This document shows, piece after piece, positions 1 through 10,769 of a DNA stretch of 64,000 nucleotides. Below the pieces are notes generated by a model, which made no database searches, was not told where the DNA came from, and worked only from the letters and a program-made list of their open reading frames with translations. Source of the stretch: Humulus lupulus (Eukaryota; Streptophyta; Magnoliopsida; Rosales; Cannabaceae); assembly GCF_963169125.1 (NCBI RefSeq), contig NC_084796.1, positions 91,310,888 through 91,374,887 on the forward strand. Direction: 5' to 3'. The first letter of the stretch is position 1. Each line of letters starts with the position of its first letter. Position numbers and translations under genes: made by a program.

Positions 1-651
1 TCCTTTCTAAAACACTATTTTTGGTGTACAATGATGCATTATCATCGAATATAAAAGATGGAAAATGAAGCATCTTCAAAGATTAACTAAAGAACTAGTC
101 CTCGATCCCAAAAATCTATCAGCAACTGTAAATTCCATCAGAAAATAAAACCAAGCAAAATCTGATAGTTACACAATGCACCCATCAGAAACTAATCACA
201 AATTTGAAAGAAGAAATAAAAACTAATAATGAGATAAGCACAAATCCAAACACTTGAAGAAAGCCTAAAGGATTGACTTGTCAAATTATGGTTATATAAT
301 GTAAGCAGAATCCACAGACGACATTATAATGAATGTATGTCTTAAGCATGGAAATATATACATTTGTACAAGTACATAAAATATAATACAGTCTCATAGC
401 ATGCTAATCATGCACAGTACACTACAGTATCGCTAATCATGCTAATCAAAAGGTACTGCCATTTCTAACTTCCTACAGCTTTAAACAAATAGCACAGCTA
501 AAAGACTTTTAGTTGACAAACTAAAAATAACTAGGAACCAGCCAATATGGAATAAACACCACAAGGCAAAACCAGAAAACTACATGATCTCAAATAAAGA
601 TGCATAAACGCGGTAGGCGATCCTAACAGACGAACAAGGAAAGAAGCTCAC
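1..651. other. flank, probably RAPTOR-like intron; no gene seen
   Basis: AT-rich stretch to the left of the last recognisable RAPTOR-like exon, which ends at a GT donor at about 652/651 on the minus strand. I looked on the minus strand for the next conserved RAPTOR segment and did not find it. The stretch is most simply the following intron, or DNA beyond the end of a truncated copy. Confidence 0.4.
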
Positions 652-1949
652 CATCTCAAAGCCATCTTAATAGGTGTTGTGAGACAAGACGTAAACACTT
701 CTGCAGGAAATTCAGCACTTTGTGGAAGAGTCTCATGTGCTTCACATGCTCCAAGTAGAATGCAATCCCTTGTGGATCCAAAGGAGCTAGAAGCAACCCA
801 ATCATGAAGTTGCCAAACCATCAAATCAAGTCCCTATATATACAAATATATTTATATATAAATATCTAAATTACAGATAATGAATTCATGTCACGTAGCA
901 ACTTAATTATCAATACATATATCAGTTCATTATATGTTTTGAGTTAAATCTTTACCTCAATAAAAGCATTCACAATATTCCCAGCCGCAGAGCAATCAAA
1001 AACATATATGGAGGGTGTCTTCAACCAAGAATCAAGGTCACTGATTGGCAAAGGGATATACTGTGTATAACTCTGCAGTACCAATAACATTGGTGAGAAA
1101 CCAAGCAAGACTCTAGTGATTGACCTTAAATTAAACCACATAAAAAAGTTTCAAAGAAATAGAAGACCTTATTGAAAACCAAAATTTCACCACTATAAGT
1201 CGGCTTAGGCACACCATGGCTATTATAATGAAATAAGACCCTCTCAGACTTGGCATATCGGCGACATGTATTACAAAGTTTCTTCACTTCATCCACAGTA
1301 GGATAAGGCTGGACCTTATATCGTGCCTGCTCAAAGATCTTCAAAGGTAAATAAAATCCAATCTAAGACAATATTATATGAACTCTGTACAAGCCAATAA
1401 TATCCTCACCCTTGGTTGCCACCTTTCATACTGAGCACTCAAATTTTTCCCAATTGTTTGAAGAGCTTTCTGCGGTGCCATTGAAAAAGGATTTGCAAGC
1501 AAAGGATTACAAAATCTAGTAGTTATTCTACTCACAATTTGGCACAACCAATGTTATATATCAACTGAATTTCAAATTGATGAAGGTACATCACAGAACC
1601 CCATTTCAACAAACAATTAAGAGAAATAAATGAAATTAGTTGAAAAGATAAGAGTAAACTCATCTTTAGGTAGCCATTTCAAGACTAAACCACTATCTGA
1701 TGGACCGATGGGAAGACAAGCCTCATGCCGAAATTCACACAAAACAACTGTTTGAGGCAAATAAGCCATACTCGTGGTAGTGGCAGTCGTACCATTACCA
1801 TAACTATTACTAGCAGTCTCCGAATCCATTCTCTGCGAACTTAAATCAACATCATCATGGCTCGAAATGTACTCTTCTTCCAACTATTTCGAAACAACCG
1901 CCACCGAAGATTGCGAAAACCTGGAGGCCATCAAATCCCCCAATGACAT
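652..1949 (-). pseudogene. RAPTOR: RAPTOR (TOR complex 1 subunit) 5' part, decayed
   Basis: RAPTOR is the TORC1 scaffold that binds substrates. Five exon-like blocks read on the minus strand: 1949 to about 1665 (start MSLGDLMASRFSQSS; later SMAYLPQTVVLCEFRHEA), 1492-1410 ([11 protein letters not shown], ending YERWQPR), 1326-1168 (53 codons: [30 protein letters not shown]), 1072-956 (39 codons: [27 protein letters not shown]) and 809-652 ([31 protein letters not shown]). These match the N-terminal caspase-like RNC region of plant RAPTOR. Signs of decay: an in-frame TAG at 1886-1884 (codon 22); the conserved stretch between blocks 1 and 2 (about 35 residues) is absent; the acceptor AG is AA before block 2 (1494-1493) and before block 5 (811-810); and G is replaced by S in the usual NGHG motif. 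Donors after blocks 2-5 and acceptors of blocks 3 and 4 look intact. The rest of this large gene would lie left of the window. Confidence 0.85.
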
Positions 1950-2524
1950 TCAAATCAAAAAAAGCCTCAATAAACATAACCAACAGCTCAAGAAGAGATC
2001 AATCAACCCTTCCCTAATCGAGAAACCATAACTAAAAACAATTCAACCGATGAACACCAAAACTCCAGAAAGATTCAAGAAGAAAAAAGAAATGGAATAC
2101 AAGAATGATTTAGTTGTCAACGAAGCCGCTGAACCAGCGGTGCATGGATCCAGCTCGAGAAACCCTTGAAAGCCCAACAGACTTCTCTGAAAATCCTAGG
2201 TCGAGAGGAAGAAGATTTGAGCAAAATAGGATTTTGTCAAAGAAGAGGAAACCAGAGAAAGAAAGAAAGGAAAAAAAGAAGAGAGAGAGAGTATATGCAG
2301 GGGATTGACTTCAGAGACGTAGCTGAAGAAGAAAATAGGGATTGAAGAAAATAGGGAAAATAATAAAACAATGTAATTAAAAAAGAATTAGCTTTTACAA
2401 GTTATAGGCGGGCACCCAAAATAATTTACCGCCATTTTTTCCTTTTACCACATATAAGTATACCATAATACTTTTTCAGTACTATTATATTTTTATGTTA
2501 TGGAAAGGGGTATTTGGTGTAGTG
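1950..2524. other. upstream flank of RAPTOR-like sequence; no gene
   Basis: Contains the former 5' leader and promoter side of the RAPTOR-like sequence (minus strand) with purine-rich, GA-repeat DNA at about 2250-2300. The short plus-strand ORF at 2114-2308 is Arg/Lys/Glu-rich and looks like a chance product of the purine-rich composition. Retroelement coding sequence begins abruptly at about 2525. Confidence 0.4.
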
Positions 2525-2789
2525 TCATGTTTTTGGATGTGTTTGTTACATTTTAAGAGATAGAGAAAATCTTGGTAAATTTGACACTAAGAGTGATAAA
2601 GGTGTTTTTATTGGATACTCCACCAACAGTAAGGCTTATCGTGTGTATAACATGAGAACCCAAACTGTAATGGAGTCGGCAAACGTTGTTATTGATGATG
2701 CCAGGGATTTTTCTGAGTTTTCAGCTGAGGAAAAAATTGATAGGTTTATTGATGAACCTACTCAAAAACACGAAGAAGCTTGTGTCAGT
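2525..2789 (+). pseudogene. copia integrase C-terminal fragment
   Basis: The translation reads through the typical copia integrase tail: HVFGCVCYILR, then KFDTKSDKGVFIGYS, SKAYRVYNMRT and VMESANVVIDD. It lacks the HHCC zinc-binding and DDE catalytic parts because the element is truncated on the left. It is interrupted after the CVS codons at 2789 by a solo LTR and resumes at 4021 after the duplicated TCAGT. Confidence 0.8.
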
Positions 2790-4015
2790 TGTTGACTGCG
2801 TTTTTAGCCAACGACGTGAGAACGTCAAATACGACGAACCTTCAAGAGAATGTAAACGACAACAGACGGTATAAACAAGAAAAGTAAATAACACAGAATT
2901 TTTATAGTGGTTCAGCCCCGATTGTCGGTAATAGCCTAATCCACTTAGAGTTGTGATTTATAAATCTATACTCAAGATCAGATGGACTATGCCAACTGAG
3001 TTTCTTCAGTATAAATTGTGAAAATACAAGAATTCTCTCTAATTTCAGCACTTTCTCTCTCTAGAATAGACAGACCCAATTTTATCTCTCTAGAAAGAAT
3101 AAGCAGAAGGGACCCTCTTCTCATCCCATCAGCTCTCTATTTATAGAGATGGGATCCTCAACTGATATCCCCTTATAATAGGGATATTTTACTATATTTA
3201 TTATATTTATCTTACAAATAAACATTCAACATTCAAAATGTAACAAACTCCCTATTTGTGGGAAGAATGAGAGATTCCCGCGCATGTTGTTGAAGTTGTA
3301 TCTGACTTAGTCTCCTCTAGCTAGTTGGTCCACCTCCTACTCACTACCCATGCAAGTGCTGGTTAAACATGCATGGTGGTAGGATATGCATGGTGGTAGG
3401 ACATGCTTTGGGTGGGCTGAACGTGCATGGTTCTCCTCGAACATGTACTCTCCTCCAGCATGCCATGTCCCTCCTTGAACCAATCTCCTTAGCTTCTCCT
3501 CGGACCAAGGTGGTCCGAGGCAACTTCCTTGGCACCTCACCTTGAACAACATTGAGGGAACCTCACCTTGGACAATATTGAGGGAACCTCACCTTGGACA
3601 ATATTGAGGGAACCTCACCTTGGACAATATTGAGGGAACCTCACCTTGGACAATATTGAGGGAACCTCACCTTGGACAATATTGAGGGAACCTCACCTTG
3701 GACAATATTGAGGGAACCTCACCTTGGACAACATTGAGGCAACCTTCTTTAGCATCTCCCAAACATGTCCGATCGAACAGTGTATAGACTTTCCTTATGA
3801 AAGTCTAAGTCTCCATTCTCTTGCATGAGACTCCTCCTCCTTAGCTATTTACCTTGGGCACGTTCGAGCCAACACTTAGAAAACCTTGGGAGGCTTATCT
3901 CCTACACACCCTTGGGGTCTCCTAGGACCACCCTCTTAGCCCTCCTAGGAGGCACTCTCCTGGATGCATTCTCCTTAGCCTCCTAGGATGCATTCTCCAA
4001 TTTTTGGGTATAACA
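2790..4015 (+). repeat. solo LTR 1 (1226 bp), TSD TCAGT
   Basis: Begins TGTTGACTGCG and ends GGGTATAACA, so it has TG...CA ends. It is flanked by TCAGT at 2785-2789 and 4016-4020, a perfect 5-bp target duplication, and it splits a copia pol frame. It shares both ends and much of its first 450 bp with a second copy at 42855-43907. There is no internal coding region, so it is a solo LTR left by LTR-LTR recombination. The parent superfamily is not determinable from the LTR alone. Confidence 0.9.
3538..3745 (+). repeat. 26-bp minisatellite, 8 copies, inside solo LTR 1
   Basis: Eight head-to-tail 26-bp units, each containing CACCTTGGACAAYATTGAGG and ending in AACCT. The outer units (3538-3563 and 3720-3745) carry small variants such as AACAACATT; inner units are essentially identical. 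The sister solo LTR at 42855 lacks this array and carries a different short repeat instead. Confidence 0.9.
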
Positions 4016-4926
4016 TCAGTGATACTACTGTTGCAACATCTGGTCCATCTGTCCCAACAGATCAAGAATCCGATGAAACCAATTCTGGACAGACAAAAAA
4101 GAAATTTCCAGATATTATTTCTAATGAAGTCCAAAGGGTGCCATCAACCAGAGTTAAATTAAATCATCCAGCAAATTTAATACTTGGAAATCCAAAAGAC
4201 AGTATGGTAATAAGAAGAAGGTTTAGTAATGTTGTTCAATTTGTTTGTTTCTTATCTTTAATTGAGCCTAAAAATGTGAAAGAAGCTTTAACTAATGAAA
4301 ATTGGATTAAAGCTATGCAAGAGGAATTGGAACAAATTTTTAGAAACAAAGTGTGGATCCTTGTGCCAAGACCGTTGCATACCAATATTATTGGCACAAA
4401 ATGGATTTTCAAGAATAAATCTGATGAATTTGGTACAATTGTGCGAAATAAAGCAAGATTAGTGGCACAAGGGTACGCACAAGTGGAAGGAATAGAATTT
4501 GATGAAACATTTGCACCTGTTGCAAGACTTAAATCAATTAGAGTATTATTGTCTATTGCTTGCTTGATTGGTTTCAGGTTGTTCCAAATGGATGTCAAAT
4601 CCGCATTTCTCAATGGGATCTTGAATGAAGAGGTATACGTTGAACAACCTAAATGGTTTAAATATCCCCATGCACCTGATCATGTTTACAAATTGGAGAA
4701 AGCTCTTTATGGTTTGAAGCAAGCCCCTCGGGCTTGGTATGAGAGACTCACTCAATTTCTTGTTTCTCATGGATACAAAAGGGGTGGAGTAGATAAAACT
4801 TTATTTATCAAAAATATTAAATCTAACATAATTATTGCTCAGATTTATGTTGATGATATTGCGTTTGGTTCTACTTCTGACAATGAGGTGCAGCTATTTG
4901 TGAAACAAATGAAAGAGGAATTATAA
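4016..4926 (+). pseudogene. Sirevirus-like copia reverse transcriptase
   Basis: Continues the pol frame after the solo LTR. Copia RT landmarks in order: [75 protein letters not shown] and the catalytic [11 protein letters not shown] near 4846-4878. In-frame TAA at 4924-4926 follows KEEL; the reading resumes in the same frame at the next codon (MSMVGELTYFLGFQV), so a single nonsense change separates this part from the connection/RNase H part. Confidence 0.9.
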
Positions 4927-5740
4927 ATGAGCATGGTGGGAGAATTGACCTATTTCTTAGGTTTCCAAGTCAAGCAGTTAGATGAAGGTACATTTGTTTC
5001 TCAAAGCAAATATGCTAAGAACTTGGTGAAAAAGTTTGGTCTTGAAAGTTCAAAGATTGCCAAAACACCGATGGGAATGACTGTGAAGCTATCCAAAGTT
5101 GAAAATGGTGTCAAAGTTGATCCTACACTGTATAGGAGCATGATTGGTAGTCTTCTTTATCTCACTGCTAGTAGACCTGATTTGAGTTATAGTGTTGGTG
5201 TGTGTGCCAGGTACCAAGGAAATCCCATGGAGTCTCATGTTGCAGTTGTTAAAAGAATCATTCGATATGTTCATGGGATTGTTGATTATGGTATTTGGTA
5301 TTCAAAAGAAACTAACCCTAATCTAGTGTGTTTTAGTGATGCTGATTGGGCAGGTAACACTGATGACAGAAAAAGCACTAGTGGAGGATGTTTCTACTTG
5401 GGAAATAATCTAGTCTCTTGGCACAGCAAGAAACATAATTCTATTTCTCTTTCAACAGTTGAGGTCGAATACATTGCAGCAGGAAGTTGTTGTGCTCAAC
5501 TGTTGTGGATGAAGCAAATGATGATGGATTATGGGTTTGATCTTTGACATTTTAACTATTTTTTGTGATAATACAAGTACAATTAATATTTCAAAAAATC
5601 TTGTGCAACATTCTCGTACTAAACATATTGATATTTGTCATCATTTCATAAGGGAATTAGTTGAAAATAAAGTTCTTGTCTTGGAATATATTGAAACACA
5701 TGAACAGATTGCTGATATTTTCACTAAAGCTCTTGATTAG
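4927..5740 (+). pseudogene. Sirevirus-like copia RT end and RNase H
   Basis: Reads MSMVGELTYFLG, LVKKFGLESSKIAKTPMG, YRSMIGSLLYLTASRPDL, then the RNase H signature CFSDADWAGNTDDRKSTSGG and LSTVEVEYIAAG. A frameshift near 5545 moves the rest to another frame, which reads FCDNTSTINISKN, HSRTKHIDICHHFIRE and ends ETHEQIADIFTKALD at a stop at 5738-5740. This is the normal C-terminus of a copia polyprotein. Confidence 0.88.
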
Positions 5741-7024
5741 GTTCGCTTTGATTTCCTCCGAAAATCTTTGGGGGTTTGTTCTCTTTAAATTTCATTGTTA
5801 TTGTGCTGTCCTCTTGAACAAATGTGTGTTATTTAAGTTTAAGAAAATTGTCAATTACTTTGAAAATTTTGTTGGGTGTCAAGCTGGATAATCTAACTTG
5901 TACTTATGAGCTTTTAGTTGTATATTCTTGAGAGAAAAATAATCAATTCCTCCTAGGCATATTCGGGTCAATTAATCAATGGTTAAATGTTTGAGCTTCC
6001 TTTTGTGTAGCATTGTTTCAAGCTCCTGTGCAAGAATTGAGCTACCTACATCAGTGTGTGAAAGCCGTCTTTTGAGTAAGTTGGAACTTTGTAATTCGGA
6101 GTTATAAAGAGGATACGCTACCATAGGAAAGGGCTACCACTAGTGTAGTGTGACAGCGTCTTCATGGGTTACAATTATTTACAATTTCGAAAAAGACTCA
6201 TTTGTCATTGGGCAATGTTCCCTTGCATACACTGTCACACACTTATGCTTGAAACTATGCAAGAAAAATTGTACACAGTTTATAATAATAAAAAATGTGT
6301 GTGTAAGACTCATACATGTTGATTGATTCACTTAAGAATATGTGCTTGTGACTGAATTGTGCTTTATTTCTCTCGAATATTCTTTCTAATTTTTCATTTT
6401 CAAAAGTGTTCTTATCCATCGTATACACCAACACTTATTTTCAGTTGCTTGATTTTATTCTTATTAGGATGACTCACATTGAGCAAAACAGATATTTTTG
6501 GTTGAGTTTTATTTTTGTGCATTTTTATATATATATAAAAAAAATTGATTGACAAGGAAATTCATGGTGGACCGAATCTTTGTGGTAATAATGTGAAATT
6601 ATGCATTTATTTTGAGTGATTTAATATATTCTTTGTTTCCAAGGATTTTATTTTTTTCCTCTTTCTCAATTTGGAATACCATGATTTGTATCTTTATTGT
6701 TTTGTACTTTATTTAGATTTTTTTTAAAAAAATTAAGGGAAAAGGTCAATAAGAAGATCGTGTGGGGTTTTTCTTTGGTTACCTTTTTAGTATTGATCGT
6801 GTGTTTTAAGGTTTGTTTCCTTTTATTTTTTTTAATAAATAAAACAAATTTTTTAAAAAAAAAGGGAAACCTCTTCTTGCCGTGGGTGTCCTAATTGGGA
6901 AAGTTTTTGTCCTTTAAAAAGCTTGTCACTACCCATTTTATTCTCACCCACGATCCCACTAAGCCACGTCTTCTTCTTCTATTTTTTTCTCTCATTATTT
7001 TTGTAAGTGCTTGCTGTTTTTCAG
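5741..7024 (+). other. pol-to-ORF2 spacer; no gene
   Basis: About 1.3 kb of AT-rich DNA between the end of pol and the downstream ORF. No supported coding region. Short ORFs here are T-rich and hydrophobic by composition. The last 65 bases are strongly pyrimidine-rich and end in TTTTTCAG. Confidence 0.5.
6962..7024 (+). promoter_or_regulatory. candidate 3' splice site before ORF2
   Basis: A long pyrimidine-rich tract (CTTCTTCTTC, then TTTTTTTCTCTC) leads to TTGCTGTTTTTCAG with AG at 7023-7024. The ATG of the downstream ORF begins 10 bases later at 7035. This fits a spliced subgenomic message for an ORF placed after pol. It is read from consensus only; no donor or transcript evidence is available. 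Confidence 0.4.
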
Positions 7025-7034
7025 AGAAGGAACA

Positions 7035-8774
7035 ATGGTGGAAACTCGTGGAGCTTCCTCTAAGAAGACCCCTACTTCTCAATCCAGAAAGGTGCCCTCT
7101 CCATCGCCTCCTCCATCTGTGTCAACGACGCCTCCATCTGTTCCAGCACCTGCCACATTCGTTGGGAAAACTTGCAAATCCAAGGTGCGCAAGAAGGTGT
7201 TCTCCCTCTCTACTGAACACCCCATGGTGTTTCCAGATATCACATATGATATTGTCGATGTTGCACCACCATCTGAAGTAGTGGTGCCCTCTCGAGCCAA
7301 GAACCTATCTCCTCTTCCGATTGAATAATCTCTGACACCTAGGGCAAAATCAAAATTTGTTTCATCTTCTTCCAAAGCTGCTGCTGCTGGGTTACTCAAG
7401 CTGCCCTTGAAGCCGAGCCAGTCCAAGAGAAATTCTGTGGCTCCAAAAAGAAAATTGGGGTTGGACTCGTCTTCTTCCCCCTTGACTGCTGCCAAGAAAA
7501 GATTGAAGGCTCATCCCCCTTCTCTGTCTTCCTCCGAATCTGACCCTGAGGAAGGAAAATCTAAGTTTGAAGAAACCCGTTCTACCACCTTATTTGATGC
7601 CATTGTTCCTGACAATGCAGAATCAGAGGCTGAGTCTGATGAACCAGAACAAGAAGACATTGTCCCCTCTAAACAAGAAGTCGAATTTGACACAGAGCTA
7701 GTTGCATCTTCTTTGTCATCCAAGGCTAAAGGCAAGAGACCTATTTTTGATTCTACACCCTCTCCAAAACTTTCAGGTGTAAATTTCAAACCTTATTCTT
7801 CAACTTTTTGTTATAATGACAATGCTCGTGATATGGTTCTCTATGCTTAAGGGAAATTTATCATTGAGAGAAATTATGTCTTGAGTGATCATCGGCCTTA
7901 TGGTGTGCTAACAATGCTTCAAGATCGAAAATGGACAGGTTCTTTGGTTAAATTTACTGGTTTTATGGATAGACTAGTCAAGGAATTCTATGCCAATCTT
8001 ACTAATGAAATTATTGAACCTAATTCTCCTCTGTATTGTAAAGTGTTTGTTAGGGGACATTGGTTTTCTTTTTCTCCACAAGATATTGCCCTTGCTTTTC
8101 ATCTTCCTCTTGATGTCGAGGATGATGATGATCTTGCCTCTCTTGACAAGGATGCGGTTATCACTGAATTAGTAGGGCAAAAAATGGTATGGCCATCTAA
8201 TACAGTCATCTCAGTCACTAATCTCACCTACACTTATGTTGTCCTCCATAAGTTTGGCACAACGAATTGGAAACCAACTTCTCACACCGCAACTATCTCA
8301 TTTGACATGGCCTCGTTTTTGTACAAAGTGGTGACCGCAATTGGTATAAACCTGGCTATGGTCATCCATGATCAAATTATTGGATTTCGAAAAGGTAATA
8401 GGAAAAACTTGAATCTTCCTTTTCCTCAAGTTATTTATAAAGTTTTGAGTATGTAGAAAAAAGATCTCCAACGTGATCAAGAAGACTTGGTGGCTCCCAC
8501 TACTGCTGCTTCCTACAAGGCTTTAGTTCCACCTACTGAAGCCACTGATGCTCCATCAACCAAGAAAGTCAAGCCCCAATCTCTGAAGTTTGCCTCGGGT
8601 GACATTCCTCATGCATCCTCCTCTGTTCCCACAGATTCCAGACTTATTGCTACAGAACTAGCTGCTGTTCGAGCCTCTGTTGATTCTTTGGCTGCTCGAG
8701 TGATGTCGATTGAAAGACTGGAACGTTCTGTGTTGGATGCTGTTCAACCTCTGTCCAAGGATCCAGTTATTTAG
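7035..8774 (+). pseudogene. ORF downstream of pol, env-like position, plant-transposon-protein-like core
   Basis: One reading frame of about 579 codons with three in-frame stops (7326, 7848, 8454) and no frameshift. N-terminal part (about residues 1-270) is Ser/Pro/Lys-rich with acidic patches. The middle part (from about residue 275) has the pattern ERNYVLSDHRPYGVLTMLQDR, LVKEFYANL, KVFVRGHWFSFSPQDI, LAFHLPLD, which I recognise as the core found in many plant proteins named putative plant transposon protein. The C-terminus (ATELAAVRASVDSLAARV and on) looks like a coiled coil. No signal peptide or clear membrane segment is seen, so calling it an envelope would be unjustified; only its position is env-like. 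It stops just before a polypurine tract at 8865. Confidence 0.7.
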
Positions 8775-8884
8775 TTTTCCTTATTTTTATGTCTTTTGTC
8801 CTAAGAACATTGATACTTTCTTTTATTTTTTGTTTTATGGTTCTTTGGCTTCTTTGAAAGACACAAAGGGGGAGAGTAGATACC
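8775..8884 (+). other. Sirevirus 3' untranslated DNA with first polypurine tract and TSD
   Basis: Contains AAAGGGGGAGAG at 8865-8876, one of several purine tracts upstream of the 3' LTR of this element. ATACC at 8880-8884 is the left target duplication of the gypsy element that follows. The untranslated region resumes at 18113 on the other side of the insertion. Confidence 0.75.
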
Positions 8885-10769
8885 TGTAATGACCCACTAA
8901 TCTAGACTATTTGGACCATTAACGAATCTATACATAAAACTTACATTTTTGTGGAAATACCATAATTTATTATAAACTTGTGGAAACAAAGGTTACTTTC
9001 ATAAAATAAGTAGGATATGGGTACCCATTGTCTTTAAAACAAAAAAATAACTTAAAGTAAAAAGGGTTACATAGAAAATGTGGAAAAATACATTTAAAAA
9101 CCATAAAAACATAAACAAGACTACATCCTCGAATCGAATAACGCTCGGCCCCTTGACTCCATTCACCATCGATACACATCCTCTAAGCGTCACGAATCTT
9201 TCCGCCTCTAAAGCTTATTTCCTGCACATAAACAGAAAGGAATGAGCCTAATGCCCAGCAAGGAAAAATCTAACACATAGTCATACACATCAATTTCATA
9301 ATAACGTAAAGACATATCATAACACATAATACACTTATTATAATGGCCATTATTACTTGGGGTCCCATAGACTAAACAAGCATATGCCCATGGAATTAGT
9401 GGGGTCCTACTAGCTAAGTAGGTCATATGCCCATAACCCATTTGGGGTCTTGTTAGTCATATGGGTCATATGCCCAAGCCTACAAACATACACATATACA
9501 TATCATAACACTTTTAATAACATAAAACATATAGATAACATAAGCACATAACATATTGAGTCTAGCCTATTTTCCTTACCAAAGTTACCGGGATTATGGA
9601 CTGAGTTGGGACCTTTGGAACACTCCTAAAACCATAAGAAAGAGTGAGTCTAAAGAAAGGAGATGAAATGGAAGAGATGGAAAGACTAAACCAAAAAAAA
9701 ACATACTTACCGACTTATATGCTTAAGAACTTGGATTCCCTAACCAAAATAAGAATGAGGTTAGGGGACTGAGTAGAAGGTTTTGAGAAAGGAAATTACA
9801 TGAAATAGAGTTTCGGGTTTACCTCAAAGATTTGCAAGATCAATCTAACATCCACCGAAATGCTATAGCACTCACTTCCCAAAGTGTTTGATAAGCTTAT
9901 GATGTTTAAGCTTATAGTTTTTCCCCAAACCAGGTGTTTACACTCTCACACTCACTTAACACTAGCAGCTTCTGAACTTAGAGCAAATGGTGAATAATGG
10001 CTGGGCACTAGGTCCTATTTATAGAGTTTGGGAATGAAAATATCTTGATTTTACTTGAATAAAAATAATGGCTTTTTAGATGAAAATCATTTGAATAATC
10101 GTTCAGCAGAGGCTGAAGACTCGTTCAAAAGATGCTGGACTGTTGAAGGAGTTTGAATGGCTGAAAGGAAATGAATTCAAAAGAGTTTGAAAACATGCTG
10201 GTGGAGGCGATATATCGCCCCCTATAGGCGATATATCGCCTGGACCTTTGTTCCCGAGGCGACCGTGCATCGATTCGTGTTTTCCGTATCTACGTGCTGC
10301 GACATATCGCCCCCTATAGCTGCGATATATCGGCACACGCTGAATATTTAAACACGAAATTACACATTTTTAGCTAAGTTTGAATGGAGTAAACAGCCTT
10401 GACTAAGCCTTCAACGTATTCAAAGCTGCTGACTGACCCTATATCATTCAAACTTTACCCTTATTTAATTTAATCCTCAAAAATCTTTAATCCTTAATCA
10501 CCATTCATAACATGTGTTTAAAATCCTATTGGTTGATGTCTAAACCTTATAATATAATAAATATAATCCTTAATATCAGTCACATTAATCAAACCTTAGG
10601 TTATACTTAATATTCTTAAACTATAGATTAAACTTAGAAAATCTATAAGTACTACTATGAGTGTCCAAATAATTCCCGGTCTGAACCAAAAATCCAAAGT
10701 AACAAAGATAACACTAAATATACTATAATACTACTAACAATTAGCTAAGTAAAGTTCTTGGACTCTACA
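8885..10769 (-). repeat. gypsy 3' LTR (1885 bp)
   Basis: Starts TGTAATGACCCACTAATC and ends CTTGGACTCTACA in plus-strand reading. It is the 3' LTR because the element lies on the minus strand. It includes the sequence GGAATGAGCCTAATGCCCAG shared in degraded form by other gypsy LTRs in the window, and a paired palindrome block (10206-10334). Short ORFs inside it recur in the other LTR and are not genes. Confidence 0.95.
10206..10334. repeat. palindrome pairs in gypsy 3' LTR
   Basis: GGCGATATATCGCC, a perfect 14-bp palindrome, occurs at 10206-10219 and 10227-10240, separated by CCCTATA. A second, imperfect pair follows at 10299-10311 (GCGACATATCGCC) and 10322-10334 (GCGATATATCGGC), separated by a CCCTATAG-containing spacer. 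The layout is two pairs with the same kind of CCCTATAG spacer. Confidence 0.9.

Noticed and set aside
2114..2308. Plus-strand ORF rich in Arg, Lys and Glu upstream of RAPTOR
   Set aside because: Purine-rich leader DNA with GA repeats; no motif and opposite to the gene direction.
3538..3745. Regular repeat array that could suggest a CRISPR
   Set aside because: Units are directly adjacent with no unique spacers, in plant nuclear DNA inside an LTR.
4236..4770. Minus-strand ORFs of 74-125 codons across copia RT
   Set aside because: Antisense shadows of the RT reading frame.
6895..7281. ORF overlapping the start of the env-position ORF in another frame
   Set aside because: Composition follows the Ser/Pro-rich ORF in the other frame; no motif of its own.
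7035..8774. Calling the Sirevirus ORF a retroviral envelope
   Set aside because: No signal peptide, membrane anchor or cleavage-like site visible; only the genomic position is env-like.
8970..9441. ORFs of 64-77 codons, identical or nearly so at 16313-16784, and a pair at 10103-10336 / 17446-17679
   Set aside because: They lie inside the two gypsy LTRs and recur only because the LTRs are duplicates; no protein motif, and the word DISPIGGDISP is just the translated palindrome block.
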